DNA of 64,000 nt from Echinicola shivajiensis (GTDB lineage: Bacteria; Bacteroidota; Bacteroidia; Cytophagales; Cyclobacteriaceae): the NCBI RefSeq assembly GCF_018642165.1, contig NZ_JAHHZM010000014.1, forward strand, positions 1 to 64,000, read 5' to 3'. Under the pieces are notes generated by a model. The model ran no database searches, was not told where the DNA came from, and saw nothing but the letters and a program-made list of their open reading frames with translations. Shown one piece after another: positions 17,082 through 24,636 of this stretch. Within the stretch, counting starts at the first letter, position 1. Each line of letters begins with the position of its first letter. The position numbers were made by a program, and so were the translations under genes.

Positions 17082-20060
17082 TTAGAATGTTAGATTGATT
17101 CCCGCGGAAAATTGCTTAGAATTTGGATAAGCACCATAGGTGCTGGATCCCACACTTAGTACTTCAGGATCAATACCATTAAACTTGGTGAAAGTTGCTA
17201 GATTGATTCCCTGAGCATAAATCCTTGCCCTCTTCATTCCTATTTTATTGGCAATGGCCACAGGTAATGAGTAATTCAGGGTTACTTGCTTTAACCTGAT
17301 ATATCCGCCATCATTGACCAACCTGGTCGATTGAGTCCCAATGCTTGAAGTACCAGGTTCTTGGCCTCCTTCATATGGCTTAGGAGTCTTGGTAATATCC
17401 CCCGGTTCCTTCCAATAATCCAACTGAGAAACTACCTGATTATCAGGACTTGCTCCCGCGTAGGCTATATTATATAAATCCTGGTTGAAAACTTTGTTTC
17501 CAAATTGGTATTGGAAAAAGACCTCCAAGGATACAGGACCATAACTGAATGAATTGGATAAACCACCATAGCTGTTTGGCAAGGCACTTCCAATATACCT
17601 TAATGAAGATTCACCCGCTATATAGGTATATTCCCCATTTTCATCCTCATACATGACCCTACCATTAGCTGGGTTAACTCCCAAAAACTCATTGGAATAT
17701 ATGAAGCTAATCGGTTTTCCAACTATATAATCGTTACCAATTCTATCCAATCCGTCATACAGCTCCATCAATTCATTCTCCAAGAAGGTAATATTGAAAG
17801 CAGTATTCCACTGGAAGTCCCCCGAAACAATATTTACAGTTTGTAGATCGATATCAATTCCTTGATTTCTCACTTTCCCTGTATTTCTAGTAATTGTTCT
17901 AAAGCCGGCATCAATAGGAAGAGGAGTATCCAAAAGCAATGCATTTGAATTCTTTCTCCAAAAATCTACTGTACCAATTAACCTTCCATTGAACAAGGTC
18001 CAGTCCAAACCTATATTAAATGTTTCCGCTTCTTCCCAAGTCAATAAATCATTGCCTAATTGCGACACTCTTAAAGCTGCATTTCCTAAATATTGCCCTG
18101 CACTTCCTACCAAAGTCCTTGAAGCAAAATTGGAAATTTCAGAATTACCAGTAACACCATAGGATGCCCTCATCCTTAAATTATCTATCCAGTCCATGTC
18201 CTGGAGGAATTCCTCTGAGGAAATTCTCCATCCAGCAGAAAATGCATAGAATGTACCCCATTTATATTCTGAACCGAAACGGGAATTACCGTCCCTTCTA
18301 ACAATTACTTCGGCATTGTATCGGTCATCGTAATCATACTTCGCTTGACCAAAAATACCCGCTCGCTTATATTCAGTATAGTTACCGTTAACGTCATAAG
18401 GAGTAGCGGCATTTTGCAAGTACCTTAAAGTTGGGTTTGCAAATCCTCTACCAGTTGCTGCGCTCAACTCATCCTGAGCCCCCTTATATTCAAAACCTAG
18501 GATCCCTGAAATATTATGAACATCCTCGAAAGACTTATTGAAATTGAAGTTATGGTTGGTATTGAAGTTATTATACCTTCTGTCCGTGTATGTTGCAGAC
18601 CCTCCATAGGATGAGAAAGCAGGAATAGTAGAAGGCCTGTTGTTTTCATCACGATTATCAGTAAAATCAATACCAGCATATGATGTAAAGCTTAACCATG
18701 GCGTAAACTGATAATTCAATGATAAATTAGACACTGACTGTACAGTAGTGGCCCTCCTCAATTCTTCATAAACACCTTGGACGATATTGTAACCAAATAA
18801 GTGATCTGATGGGTACATAGCAAATCCACCATCTTCATCATAGATAGGAACATTTGGTCTCGCTGAGTATCCTGCCACAAAGGGTCCATTCACAAAATTA
18901 CCTCTGTCTATAGTCCCATTGGTTCTCTGATAAGCTAGAGACAAATTAGCCGTTACAGTAAACTTATCATTTGGACGGTGGGTCAGGTTCAACCTACCTG
19001 TTCCTCGCTTATAATCCGATTGAACAATTTGTCCTTCTTGGGACGTATAAGAGCCAGAAAGATAAAAAGTGGTTTTTTCATCACCTCCGGTAATAGAAAG
19101 ATCATATATGCTCAATCTTGCATTATCTCTGTAAAGTTCATCCACCCAGTCAATGGACTCAAGATCTGGGTCTTCAGGATTTCCATAAATAGCCGCTGCA
19201 TCATTAGGGTTTAATCCTGCATTGATATAAGCAGCTCTTTTGATGGTTGCAAGCTCAGTGGCATTCATCATATCGTATAAGCCCAAGGGCTGCACTATAC
19301 CTTCTTGTACAGAAAGGGATATATCCGTTTTTCCCTCACGACCTCTTTTAGTAGTGATCAGTACTACCCCATTTGCAGCTTGGGCCCCATAAATGGCAGC
19401 TGCGGCAGCATCTTTCAATACTTCAATGGATTCAATATCATTAGGGTTAATCGCTGCAAGACCATTTTGGTCACCCTGAGTAGAAACACTTCCTGGAGTT
19501 AGCTGCACTCCATCCACGATGTAAAGAGGAGAATTACCAGCATTAATGGATCCTGTCCCTCTTACCCTTACATTCAAAGTTCCTCCTGGCTGCCCGCTTC
19601 CAGAGGTTACCTGCACACCAGCGATTCTTCCCTGCATGGCACGATCAAATGACTGCATTGGAAGGTTCGCGAAAACTTCGCCTTTTACCGAAGCTATGGC
19701 CCCTGTAATCTCTCTTTTGGATTGATCACCATATGAGGTAATCACAAACTCAGACAAAGTTTGTACATCGGGTTCCAATTCAACATTAATTATTGATTTG
19801 TTCCCAATTGGAACTTCAATCCCCTTCATCCCCACGAAACTAAAAATAAGAACTGAGCTACCTGTAGGTACATTAATGGAATACTCTCCATCAAGGTCTG
19901 TAGCTACTCCTACTGTAGTCCCTTTAACGAGAACCGTAGCCCCTGGAATGACCTCTCCATCTGAAGCGGAGGACACTACCCCAGTGACAGTACGGCTTTG
20001 ACCGTACACCATGGCACAGGCCATTAGGAATACCAGTCCTAGCAGTAAAATTTTCTTCAT
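17082..20060 (-). CDS. SusC/RagA family TonB-dependent outer-membrane transporter
   Basis: This 992-residue transporter imports a substrate presented by its SusD partner, powered by TonB-ExbBD. It has a signal peptide (to about residue 20), an N-terminal carboxypeptidase-regulatory-like domain (GVVSSASDGEVIPGATVLVKG), a TonB-box-like ITSYGDQ, a plug domain with the conserved RVRGTGSINAGNSPLYIVDG block, and a 22-strand barrel ending in a terminal Phe (GINLTF). It opens the susC-susD-lipoprotein operon. No adjacent sigma/anti-sigma or hybrid sensor pair was seen, so regulation is unclear. The 481-bp upstream gap lacks a strict TAnnTTTG box. Confidence 0.96.
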   Translation of the reverse strand: MKKILLLGLVFLMACAMVYGQSRTVTGVVSSASDGEVIPGATVLVKGTTVGVATDLDGEYSINVPTGSSVLIFSFVGMKGIEVPIGNKSIINVELEPDVQTLSEFVITSYGDQSKREITGAIASVKGEVFANLPMQSFDRAMQGRIAGVQVTSGSGQPGGTLNVRVRGTGSINAGNSPLYIVDGVQLTPGSVSTQGDQNGLAAINPNDIESIEVLKDAAAAAIYGAQAANGVVLITTKRGREGKTDISLSVQEGIVQPLGLYDMMNATELATIKRAAYINAGLNPNDAAAIYGNPEDPDLESIDWVDELYRDNARLSIYDLSITGGDEKTTFYLSGSYTSQEGQIVQSDYKRGTGRLNLTHRPNDKFTVTANLSLAYQRTNGTIDRGNFVNGPFVAGYSARPNVPIYDEDGGFAMYPSDHLFGYNIVQGVYEELRRATTVQSVSNLSLNYQFTPWLSFTSYAGIDFTDNRDENNRPSTIPAFSSYGGSATYTDRRYNNFNTNHNFNFNKSFEDVHNISGILGFEYKGAQDELSAATGRGFANPTLRYLQNAATPYDVNGNYTEYKRAGIFGQAKYDYDDRYNAEVIVRRDGNSRFGSEYKWGTFYAFSAGWRISSEEFLQDMDWIDNLRMRASYGVTGNSEISNFASRTLVGSAGQYLGNAALRVSQLGNDLLTWEEAETFNIGLDWTLFNGRLIGTVDFWRKNSNALLLDTPLPIDAGFRTITRNTGKVRNQGIDIDLQTVNIVSGDFQWNTAFNITFLENELMELYDGLDRIGNDYIVGKPISFIYSNEFLGVNPANGRVMYEDENGEYTYIAGESSLRYIGSALPNSYGGLSNSFSYGPVSLEVFFQYQFGNKVFNQDLYNIAYAGASPDNQVVSQLDYWKEPGDITKTPKPYEGGQEPGTSSIGTQSTRLVNDGGYIRLKQVTLNYSLPVAIANKIGMKRARIYAQGINLATFTKFNGIDPEVLSVGSSTYGAYPNSKQFSAGINLTF

Positions 20061-20541
20061 GATAAATAATTTTATTTTGGTTTAACATCTATAAGATAGT
20101 CTATTATCCTCTAATAATCCAATATCAAATCCCAATTTCAATTAGCTATAATAATTGATGATTTCATGACAGATTACTAATATCATTATTTACGAAATTT
20201 TATTCCGAAAGGATTACACAAACCAAAACATATCTCATTATCAAAAAAACCAATCCTATTACTTCAAAAAACATTAATACCAAATAATATTTCAACCACA
20301 AATATCAACTAAACACCATTTAGAACATTATTAATATCAAAGTGTAATAAATTGACCACGCTATTATTAAGGTAGCCGATATATACCTTTACGAACTTAC
20401 ACCTTAGAAGAAACAAGAGTTAACACATTGAAATACAATAAATTAATGCGAAAAAATTAAATAAATCATAAAAATAAAAGGTTAAAAAACGACAATAAAA
20501 CGACTCAATATAGAAACCAACGAAATTTTTTTTCCGGAAAA
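20061..20541. other. AT-rich gene-free region upstream of susC
   Basis: This stretch separates susC (leftward) from the end of the PD40/OmpA gene. It is very AT-rich, has no coding potential that I can support, and no strict TAnnTTTG box on the minus strand (nearest is GATATTTG at 20299-20306, one mismatch). A TTTTCCGGAAAA palindrome lies at its right end. It probably holds the sus promoter and a long leader. Confidence 0.4.
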
Positions 20542-22452
20542 TTAATTTATAACTATTTCAATTCTTCTATTTTTTGCCCGATTAGACTGATTTGAATTGG
20601 GCACTAGAGGTTTTTTATCTCCCCAGCCCATTACATCCAATCTGGATGCTGGAATTCCATTTTCTATCAAGTAAGCCTCCACACTTTTGGCTCTGCGCAT
20701 GCTTAAGTCTTGATTATAACTTTCTTCTCCAATATTATCAGTATGACCCTCGATAACAATATTCACTTGATCATTTTCCAAAAGGAATTTCTTAAGCCTT
20801 AATAAAGAGCTTTTAGATTCAGGCCTTAATTCAGATTTATCAAAATCAAAAAACACATTTTCAAATAGAAACTGTTCACCTTTGGCTACTGGCTTAAGGC
20901 CAATTTCCATATTTTTTATATCCTTCAAGCTATCTTTTTCAACGTTATAAATCTTCGGCAAAAAACCTTTCTTTTCAACATACAGTCCAGAAAAAGCCTT
21001 GTCAGGGTATATCATCATGAATTTCCCTGAATCTCCACTTGACCTAAACTCATAAAGGGTACTATCATTTTCCAGATTCACTAAAGCCAAGGAAGCCACT
21101 ATAGGCTTGCCTGTCTTTTCGTTCATCACCTTTCCTCCTGTAACTATTAATCTTTCGCCTAAATCTATTTCCTTTGGAAAGTTAAAACGGTATAAATACG
21201 ATCTATCCAAAACACCATTCCTAATAGAGTTTTCAGTGTAATAAGCATAATCTCTTTGGGCTGTAATGAACAAAGCCAATTGATCCCTTTGATCATTTAT
21301 AGGATAACCTAGATTATCAGGGATTTCAAAATCTCCTTTATTGATCTTACTGCTAAACAGGTCCATTCCTCCAAAGCCCAAATGCCCATCCGATGCAAAA
21401 AACAACAGCTCATTATTGAAATATAGGAATGGAGACACCTCATCAAACTTAGTATTCACCACTTCCCCCACATTGACTGGCACAGACCAAAGTCCATCTT
21501 TTGTCCTCATAGAATAATAAATATCATTCCCTCCAAATCCACCTCTTCTATTGGATGAAAAGAAAAGAATGCTGCCATCTGCTGATAATGATGGCTGCGA
21601 ATCCCAGTACCTGGAATTCACCTTCTCTCCCATATTTTTTGGTTTCTGCCATTGGCCATCTACCCTGTAGGCAATATATAAATCACAAGAACCATAGGAA
21701 TCCGGTGCATCACAGCTGGTATAAATCAATATATTCCCATCAGCGGAAATGGTACAAGTCCCCTCATTGTACATTGTATTAATGTTTCTCCCCAAAGCCT
21801 CAGGACTGGACCAGCTCATCCCATCCCAAGAAGAGGTAAAGATGTCCTCGTGATCTGTTCGGGCGACACCATCTCTTTTGGTGAATAAGATCTGTTTGCT
21901 ATCTGCTGTTAAAACGGGGAAATATTGTTGATGAAACTCATTGAGAGGAACAGGTAGCTTTTCTTTATCAATTTCCTTGGCCTTTTTCATCTCTTCCTTG
22001 ATAAAGGCAAGTTGTTCCTCCATTTCTTTATAGGCATAAGAAGTCTTTAGACTACTGGAGAAATATTGCTGCGATTCTTCGAACTTTTGAATAGCTTGGT
22101 TAAAGTCCCCAGACTTCAAATAAATATTGGTGATCAACCAAGCAAAATTGGCCTTATGTTCAATATTCCCTTCACTTTTAATATCTCCGTTTATAGACAC
22201 CTGAAGTGCTTCAGAATAATCCCCTCTATTTAGTAATAACTGAGACCATTTTTTATAGGCCTCTAAAAAGTGGTCATTTCTTTTTACCGCTAACTCAAAT
22301 TTTTCAATAGCCTGATCATATCTTCTCCTCAAAGTCAAGTCTTCCCCCTCTTGGTAAAGCTTAATGGCTCTCCTATCATCAACGGAATACTCTTGCCCGT
22401 AAAGATTAAAACTGATAAATATAAAAAAGAGGACTATTTGGGTTGTTCGCAT
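20542..22452 (-). CDS. TPR / PD40 beta-propeller / OmpA-like envelope protein, PorE-like architecture
   Basis: The 636-residue protein has a signal peptide (to YGQ20), TPR-like helices (about 25-150), a PD40/WD40-like propeller (about 170-420, with repeated SADG and FFSSNRRGGFGGNDIY motifs), a carboxypeptidase-regulatory-like domain (about 435-505), and a C-terminal OmpA peptidoglycan-binding domain (FDFDKSEL ... IVIEGHTDNIGEESYNQDLSMRRA ... NRRIEIVI). This domain order is that described for T9SS component PorE, but PorE is a lipoprotein and no lipobox Cys is visible here. Many Bacteroidota have several such paralogues, so the T9SS role is only a possibility. It starts 4 bp after queE and is probably in its operon. 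Confidence 0.88.
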   Translation of the reverse strand: MRTTQIVLFFIFISFNLYGQEYSVDDRRAIKLYQEGEDLTLRRRYDQAIEKFELAVKRNDHFLEAYKKWSQLLLNRGDYSEALQVSINGDIKSEGNIEHKANFAWLITNIYLKSGDFNQAIQKFEESQQYFSSSLKTSYAYKEMEEQLAFIKEEMKKAKEIDKEKLPVPLNEFHQQYFPVLTADSKQILFTKRDGVARTDHEDIFTSSWDGMSWSSPEALGRNINTMYNEGTCTISADGNILIYTSCDAPDSYGSCDLYIAYRVDGQWQKPKNMGEKVNSRYWDSQPSLSADGSILFFSSNRRGGFGGNDIYYSMRTKDGLWSVPVNVGEVVNTKFDEVSPFLYFNNELLFFASDGHLGFGGMDLFSSKINKGDFEIPDNLGYPINDQRDQLALFITAQRDYAYYTENSIRNGVLDRSYLYRFNFPKEIDLGERLIVTGGKVMNEKTGKPIVASLALVNLENDSTLYEFRSSGDSGKFMMIYPDKAFSGLYVEKKGFLPKIYNVEKDSLKDIKNMEIGLKPVAKGEQFLFENVFFDFDKSELRPESKSSLLRLKKFLLENDQVNIVIEGHTDNIGEESYNQDLSMRRAKSVEAYLIENGIPASRLDVMGWGDKKPLVPNSNQSNRAKNRRIEIVIN

Positions 22453-22456
22453 TTAT

Positions 22457-23083
22457 TTATGGTATATCCATAAATTTATGAGTTTGGAGCGAAATATTCC
22501 AATCTGGATGACTTTTTACGTAATTAATTATTTCGTTGGTATACTTTTTGGACTTGCTCCATTCAGGCTGAAGGAGTTTTTTGCAGTTTTTTGACACCTT
22601 GGCAGCATGTTTTTCTGCAAAATCAAAATCACTCTTATGAAAAACAATCACTTTGAGCTCATTTGCCCGTTCAAAAATACTCTCGTGGGGCTCCTTGAAT
22701 TTCTTGGGTGAAAAACATACCCAATCAAAATCACCAGAAAATGGATGTGTTCCACTGGTTTCAATATTGGTAGTAAAACCCTTCTCTTTTAACAAAGAGG
22801 TAAGAGGGTTTAAATCATACATCAAAGGCTCCCCTCCTGTAATCACCACCAATCTCCCTGGATGCTCCAATGCTCCTTGTACAATTTCTTCAACAGAAAG
22901 TATTGGCCACTTTCCTGCTTCCCATGATTCTTTAACATCACACCAAACACAACCTACATCACAGCCCCCCAAACGAATAAAATAGGCAGGATGGCCCGTA
23001 AAAGTCCCCTCACCTTGAATGGTGTAAAACGCCTCCATTACCGGAAGCTTCAATCCTTTTTCCACTAACACTTTCTCTTCCAT
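22457..23083 (-). CDS. queE: 7-carboxy-7-deazaguanine synthase (radical SAM)
   Basis: QueE converts 6-carboxy-5,6,7,8-tetrahydropterin to 7-carboxy-7-deazaguanine on the route to preQ0, preQ1 and queuosine in tRNA. The 208-residue enzyme has the substrate signature TIQGEG (21-26) and the radical SAM cluster motif Cys41-X3-Cys45-X2-Cys48, followed by the GGEP motif of the SAM site (ITGGEP). The last residues, SLQTHKFMDIP, are typical of QueE. Directly upstream the mRNA can fold as a preQ1-I-like aptamer ending at the start codon. It overlaps no other gene and leads into the PD40/OmpA gene 4 bp downstream, an odd operon partner. Confidence 0.95.
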   Translation of the reverse strand: MEEKVLVEKGLKLPVMEAFYTIQGEGTFTGHPAYFIRLGGCDVGCVWCDVKESWEAGKWPILSVEEIVQGALEHPGRLVVITGGEPLMYDLNPLTSLLKEKGFTTNIETSGTHPFSGDFDWVCFSPKKFKEPHESIFERANELKVIVFHKSDFDFAEKHAAKVSKNCKKLLQPEWSKSKKYTNEIINYVKSHPDWNISLQTHKFMDIP

Positions 23084-23117
23084 AATAATTTTTGATTGAG
23101 CGGGTAATTGAACCGCT
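23084..23117 (-). promoter_or_regulatory. Candidate preQ1-I-like riboswitch in the queE leader
   Basis: On the minus strand this reads P1 AGCGG, L1 UUC, P2 AAU, L2 UUAC... closing with P1 CCGCU, then an A-rich tail CAAUCAAAA and AUU. P1 has five perfect pairs. A C stands directly before the P1 3' strand, where preQ1-I RNAs keep the preQ1-pairing C. The AUU can pair with the AAU of the loop as an H-type pseudoknot. The next codon is the queE AUG, so ligand binding could block initiation. Size, A-rich tail length (9 nt) and the GGUUC element resemble known preQ1-I RNAs. The pseudoknot is A-U only, a weakness. Confidence 0.55.
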
Positions 23118-23140
23118 AATTATTTAGGTCTTTGCCCTTT

Positions 23141-23195
23141 TATATAAAAAAGCAGGCTTCATGACTGGAAGGTTCCTCCCAATTACAAAGCCTGC
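23141..23195 (-). terminator. Terminator of folD
   Basis: GCAGGCTT (23152-23159) pairs with AAGCCTGC (23188-23195) and the minus strand then has TTTTTT. It lies 20 bp after the folD stop, only about 24 bp before the queE leader aptamer. Confidence 0.7.
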
Positions 23196-23214
23196 CATAA
23201 ATAGCATAAATTAA

Positions 23215-24099
23215 TTAAGAATAAACCTTTCTTTCAGCTGACTGTAATGTATTATACAATAATGAAGCAATGGTCATCGGACCAACACCTCCTGGAACGG
23301 GAGTAATTGCTGAAACTTTATCAGCAACCTCATCAAACTTAACATCGCCAATCAAACGGAAACCGCTTTTCTTGCTAGCATCTTCAATTCTATGAATCCC
23401 CACATCCACTACTACAGCTCCTTCTTTGACCATATCTGCTGTTACAAACTCAGGCTTGCCAATTGCCACAATAAGGATATCTGCTGTTTTGGTAATCTCC
23501 TTTAAGTTTTGCGTTCTACTGTGAGTAAGGGTAACGGTACAGTTTCCTGGATTTCCATTTCTGGCCATCAAGATGCTCATTGGAGAGCCTACTATATGGC
23601 TTCTACCAATAACCACACAGTGTTTACCGGAAGTTTCCACATTATATCTCTTAAGTAATTCCACAATTCCATAAGGCGTTGCAGCAACATATGTTGGCCA
23701 GTTCAAAGCCATTCTGCCAACGTTTGCTGGAGTAAATCCATCCACATCTTTTTCAGGCTTGATCTTAGCAGTTACTTTCTCCACGGAGATATGATCTGGC
23801 AATGGAAGCTGAACAATCAACCCATCGATAGCGGGGTTCTCATTGATATCTTCTACTGTCTTCAATAGCTCCTCCTCAGAGACACTATCCTCTAGCCTTA
23901 CCAATGTGGAATCAAACCCCACAAACTCACAAGCTTTTACTTTGGCACCTACATAAGTCTGACTGGCTCCATCATTACCCACCAAGATAGCAGCCAAATG
24001 AGGGATTTTACCTCCTTCTTTTTTGATTTCCTTAACTCGGTCAGCAATTTCATTTTTAATTTCTGCTGATGTTTTTTTACCGTCTATTATTGTAGGCAT
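23215..24099 (-). CDS. folD: Bifunctional methylenetetrahydrofolate dehydrogenase / methenyltetrahydrofolate cyclohydrolase
   Basis: FolD interconverts 5,10-methylene- and 10-formyl-tetrahydrofolate for purine synthesis and initiator tRNA formylation. The 294-residue protein has the substrate-side motif [13 protein letters not shown] with catalytic Lys53, the loop VQLPLPDH and the nucleotide-binding segment [11 protein letters not shown]. The C-terminal [10 protein letters not shown] block is also present. The length is normal. Upstream, an inverted-repeat-bounded four-helix-bundle element separates it from lepA and may have displaced or supplied its promoter. A terminator follows. Confidence 0.97.
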   Translation of the reverse strand: MPTIIDGKKTSAEIKNEIADRVKEIKKEGGKIPHLAAILVGNDGASQTYVGAKVKACEFVGFDSTLVRLEDSVSEEELLKTVEDINENPAIDGLIVQLPLPDHISVEKVTAKIKPEKDVDGFTPANVGRMALNWPTYVAATPYGIVELLKRYNVETSGKHCVVIGRSHIVGSPMSILMARNGNPGNCTVTLTHSRTQNLKEITKTADILIVAIGKPEFVTADMVKEGAVVVDVGIHRIEDASKKSGFRLIGDVKFDEVADKVSAITPVPGGVGPMTIASLLYNTLQSAERKVYS

Positions 24100-24112
24100 A
24101 ATTTATTTTTTA

Positions 24113-24148
24113 AGTGAGAAGGTCGAAGTGGGAAGTACGAAGTTTTAT
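24113..24148. repeat. Left arm of inverted repeat around the four-helix-bundle gene
   Basis: The core GAAGTGGGAAGTAC (24125-24138) matches the reverse complement of the right arm (GAAGTAGGAAGTAT) in 12 of 14 bases, and similarity extends to both sides (AGGT before, AGTT after). The motif GAAGT is repeated three times within the arm. Confidence 0.6.
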
Positions 24149-24174
24149 AAAAAGCTTCTTGTCCCTCTCTTCAC

Positions 24175-24531
24175 CTATTTACTATTATTAAGCTTAACTT
24201 TCTTAATTGAAGCTACCATTATTGACAATATTTCATTGCCTTCTTGATGTAATACTTCAATATCTTTTGACAAGTCAGGCTTTATCTCTTTTAATATTTC
24301 CAGGAAGTAAAGACTTTCGTCAGCCTCTTCCTCAACTATTTTTAATTTATTTAGAAAATCAGCTGTTGATTTAGCCCTTTGGGATGCTCTATAATTAGCA
24401 CCTACCGAGCTGGAACATCTTATCAACTGATTAACATAAGCATTATACTCTCTGGATTTGGGAAGTTTGGAACAAAAGAACCATGTTTTCACAGCATATT
24501 CCTTTGTTCTTTGAATCAGGTTATTTTTCAT
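24175..24531 (-). CDS. Four-helix bundle protein, 23S rRNA intervening-sequence (S23) family
   Basis: This 118-residue protein is all helical. It shows family features: an N-terminal YAVKTWFFCSKLPKSREY segment, the block QLIRCSSSVGANYRASQRAKS and the helix KLKIVEEEADESLYFLEIL. Proteins of this family are encoded inside intervening sequences of 23S rRNA genes and, in Bacteroidota, often at ordinary chromosomal sites; the Avd accessory protein of diversity-generating retroelements shares the fold. No reverse transcriptase lies nearby, so a retroelement is not indicated. The function is unknown; nucleic acid binding is likely for the fold. It is flanked by inverted repeats. Confidence 0.85.
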   Translation of the reverse strand: MKNNLIQRTKEYAVKTWFFCSKLPKSREYNAYVNQLIRCSSSVGANYRASQRAKSTADFLNKLKIVEEEADESLYFLEILKEIKPDLSKDIEVLHQEGNEILSIMVASIKKVKLNNSK

Positions 24532-24589
24532 AGTAAAAAGTAATTCAGTGTTAAAACAATAATGATCGTTTAGAAAATTAATAAATTAA

Positions 24590-24625
24590 TTTAACTGAAT
24601 ACTTCCTACTTCAAACCTCCCTCTT
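24590..24625. repeat. Right arm of inverted repeat around the four-helix-bundle gene
   Basis: The plus strand carries ATACTTCCTACTTC (24599-24612), the counterpart of the left arm. The arm ends about 12 bp before the lepA stop codon. Confidence 0.6.
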
Positions 24626-24636
24626 CGTATTTTCTT

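Larger units (their letters stand above)
24113..24625. mobile_element. Possible IVS-like element carrying a four-helix-bundle gene
   Basis: About 513 bp bounded by imperfect inverted repeats hold one gene of the 23S rRNA intervening-sequence protein family and nothing else. The whole unit sits neatly between the stop codon of lepA and the start of folD. This is like intervening-sequence elements, which fold as a long stem with the gene in the loop. No transposase is present, so how it would move is unknown. Confidence 0.45.

Noticed and set aside
20384-20391. Plus-strand TACCTTTA as a promoter
   Set aside because: It lacks the final G of TAnnTTTG, the nearest TTG is 29 bp away, and no plus-strand gene follows.
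24113-24625. Diversity-generating retroelement, because the gene shares a fold with Avd
   Set aside because: No reverse transcriptase and no template/variable repeat pair were found; the S23 intervening-sequence family explains the gene better.
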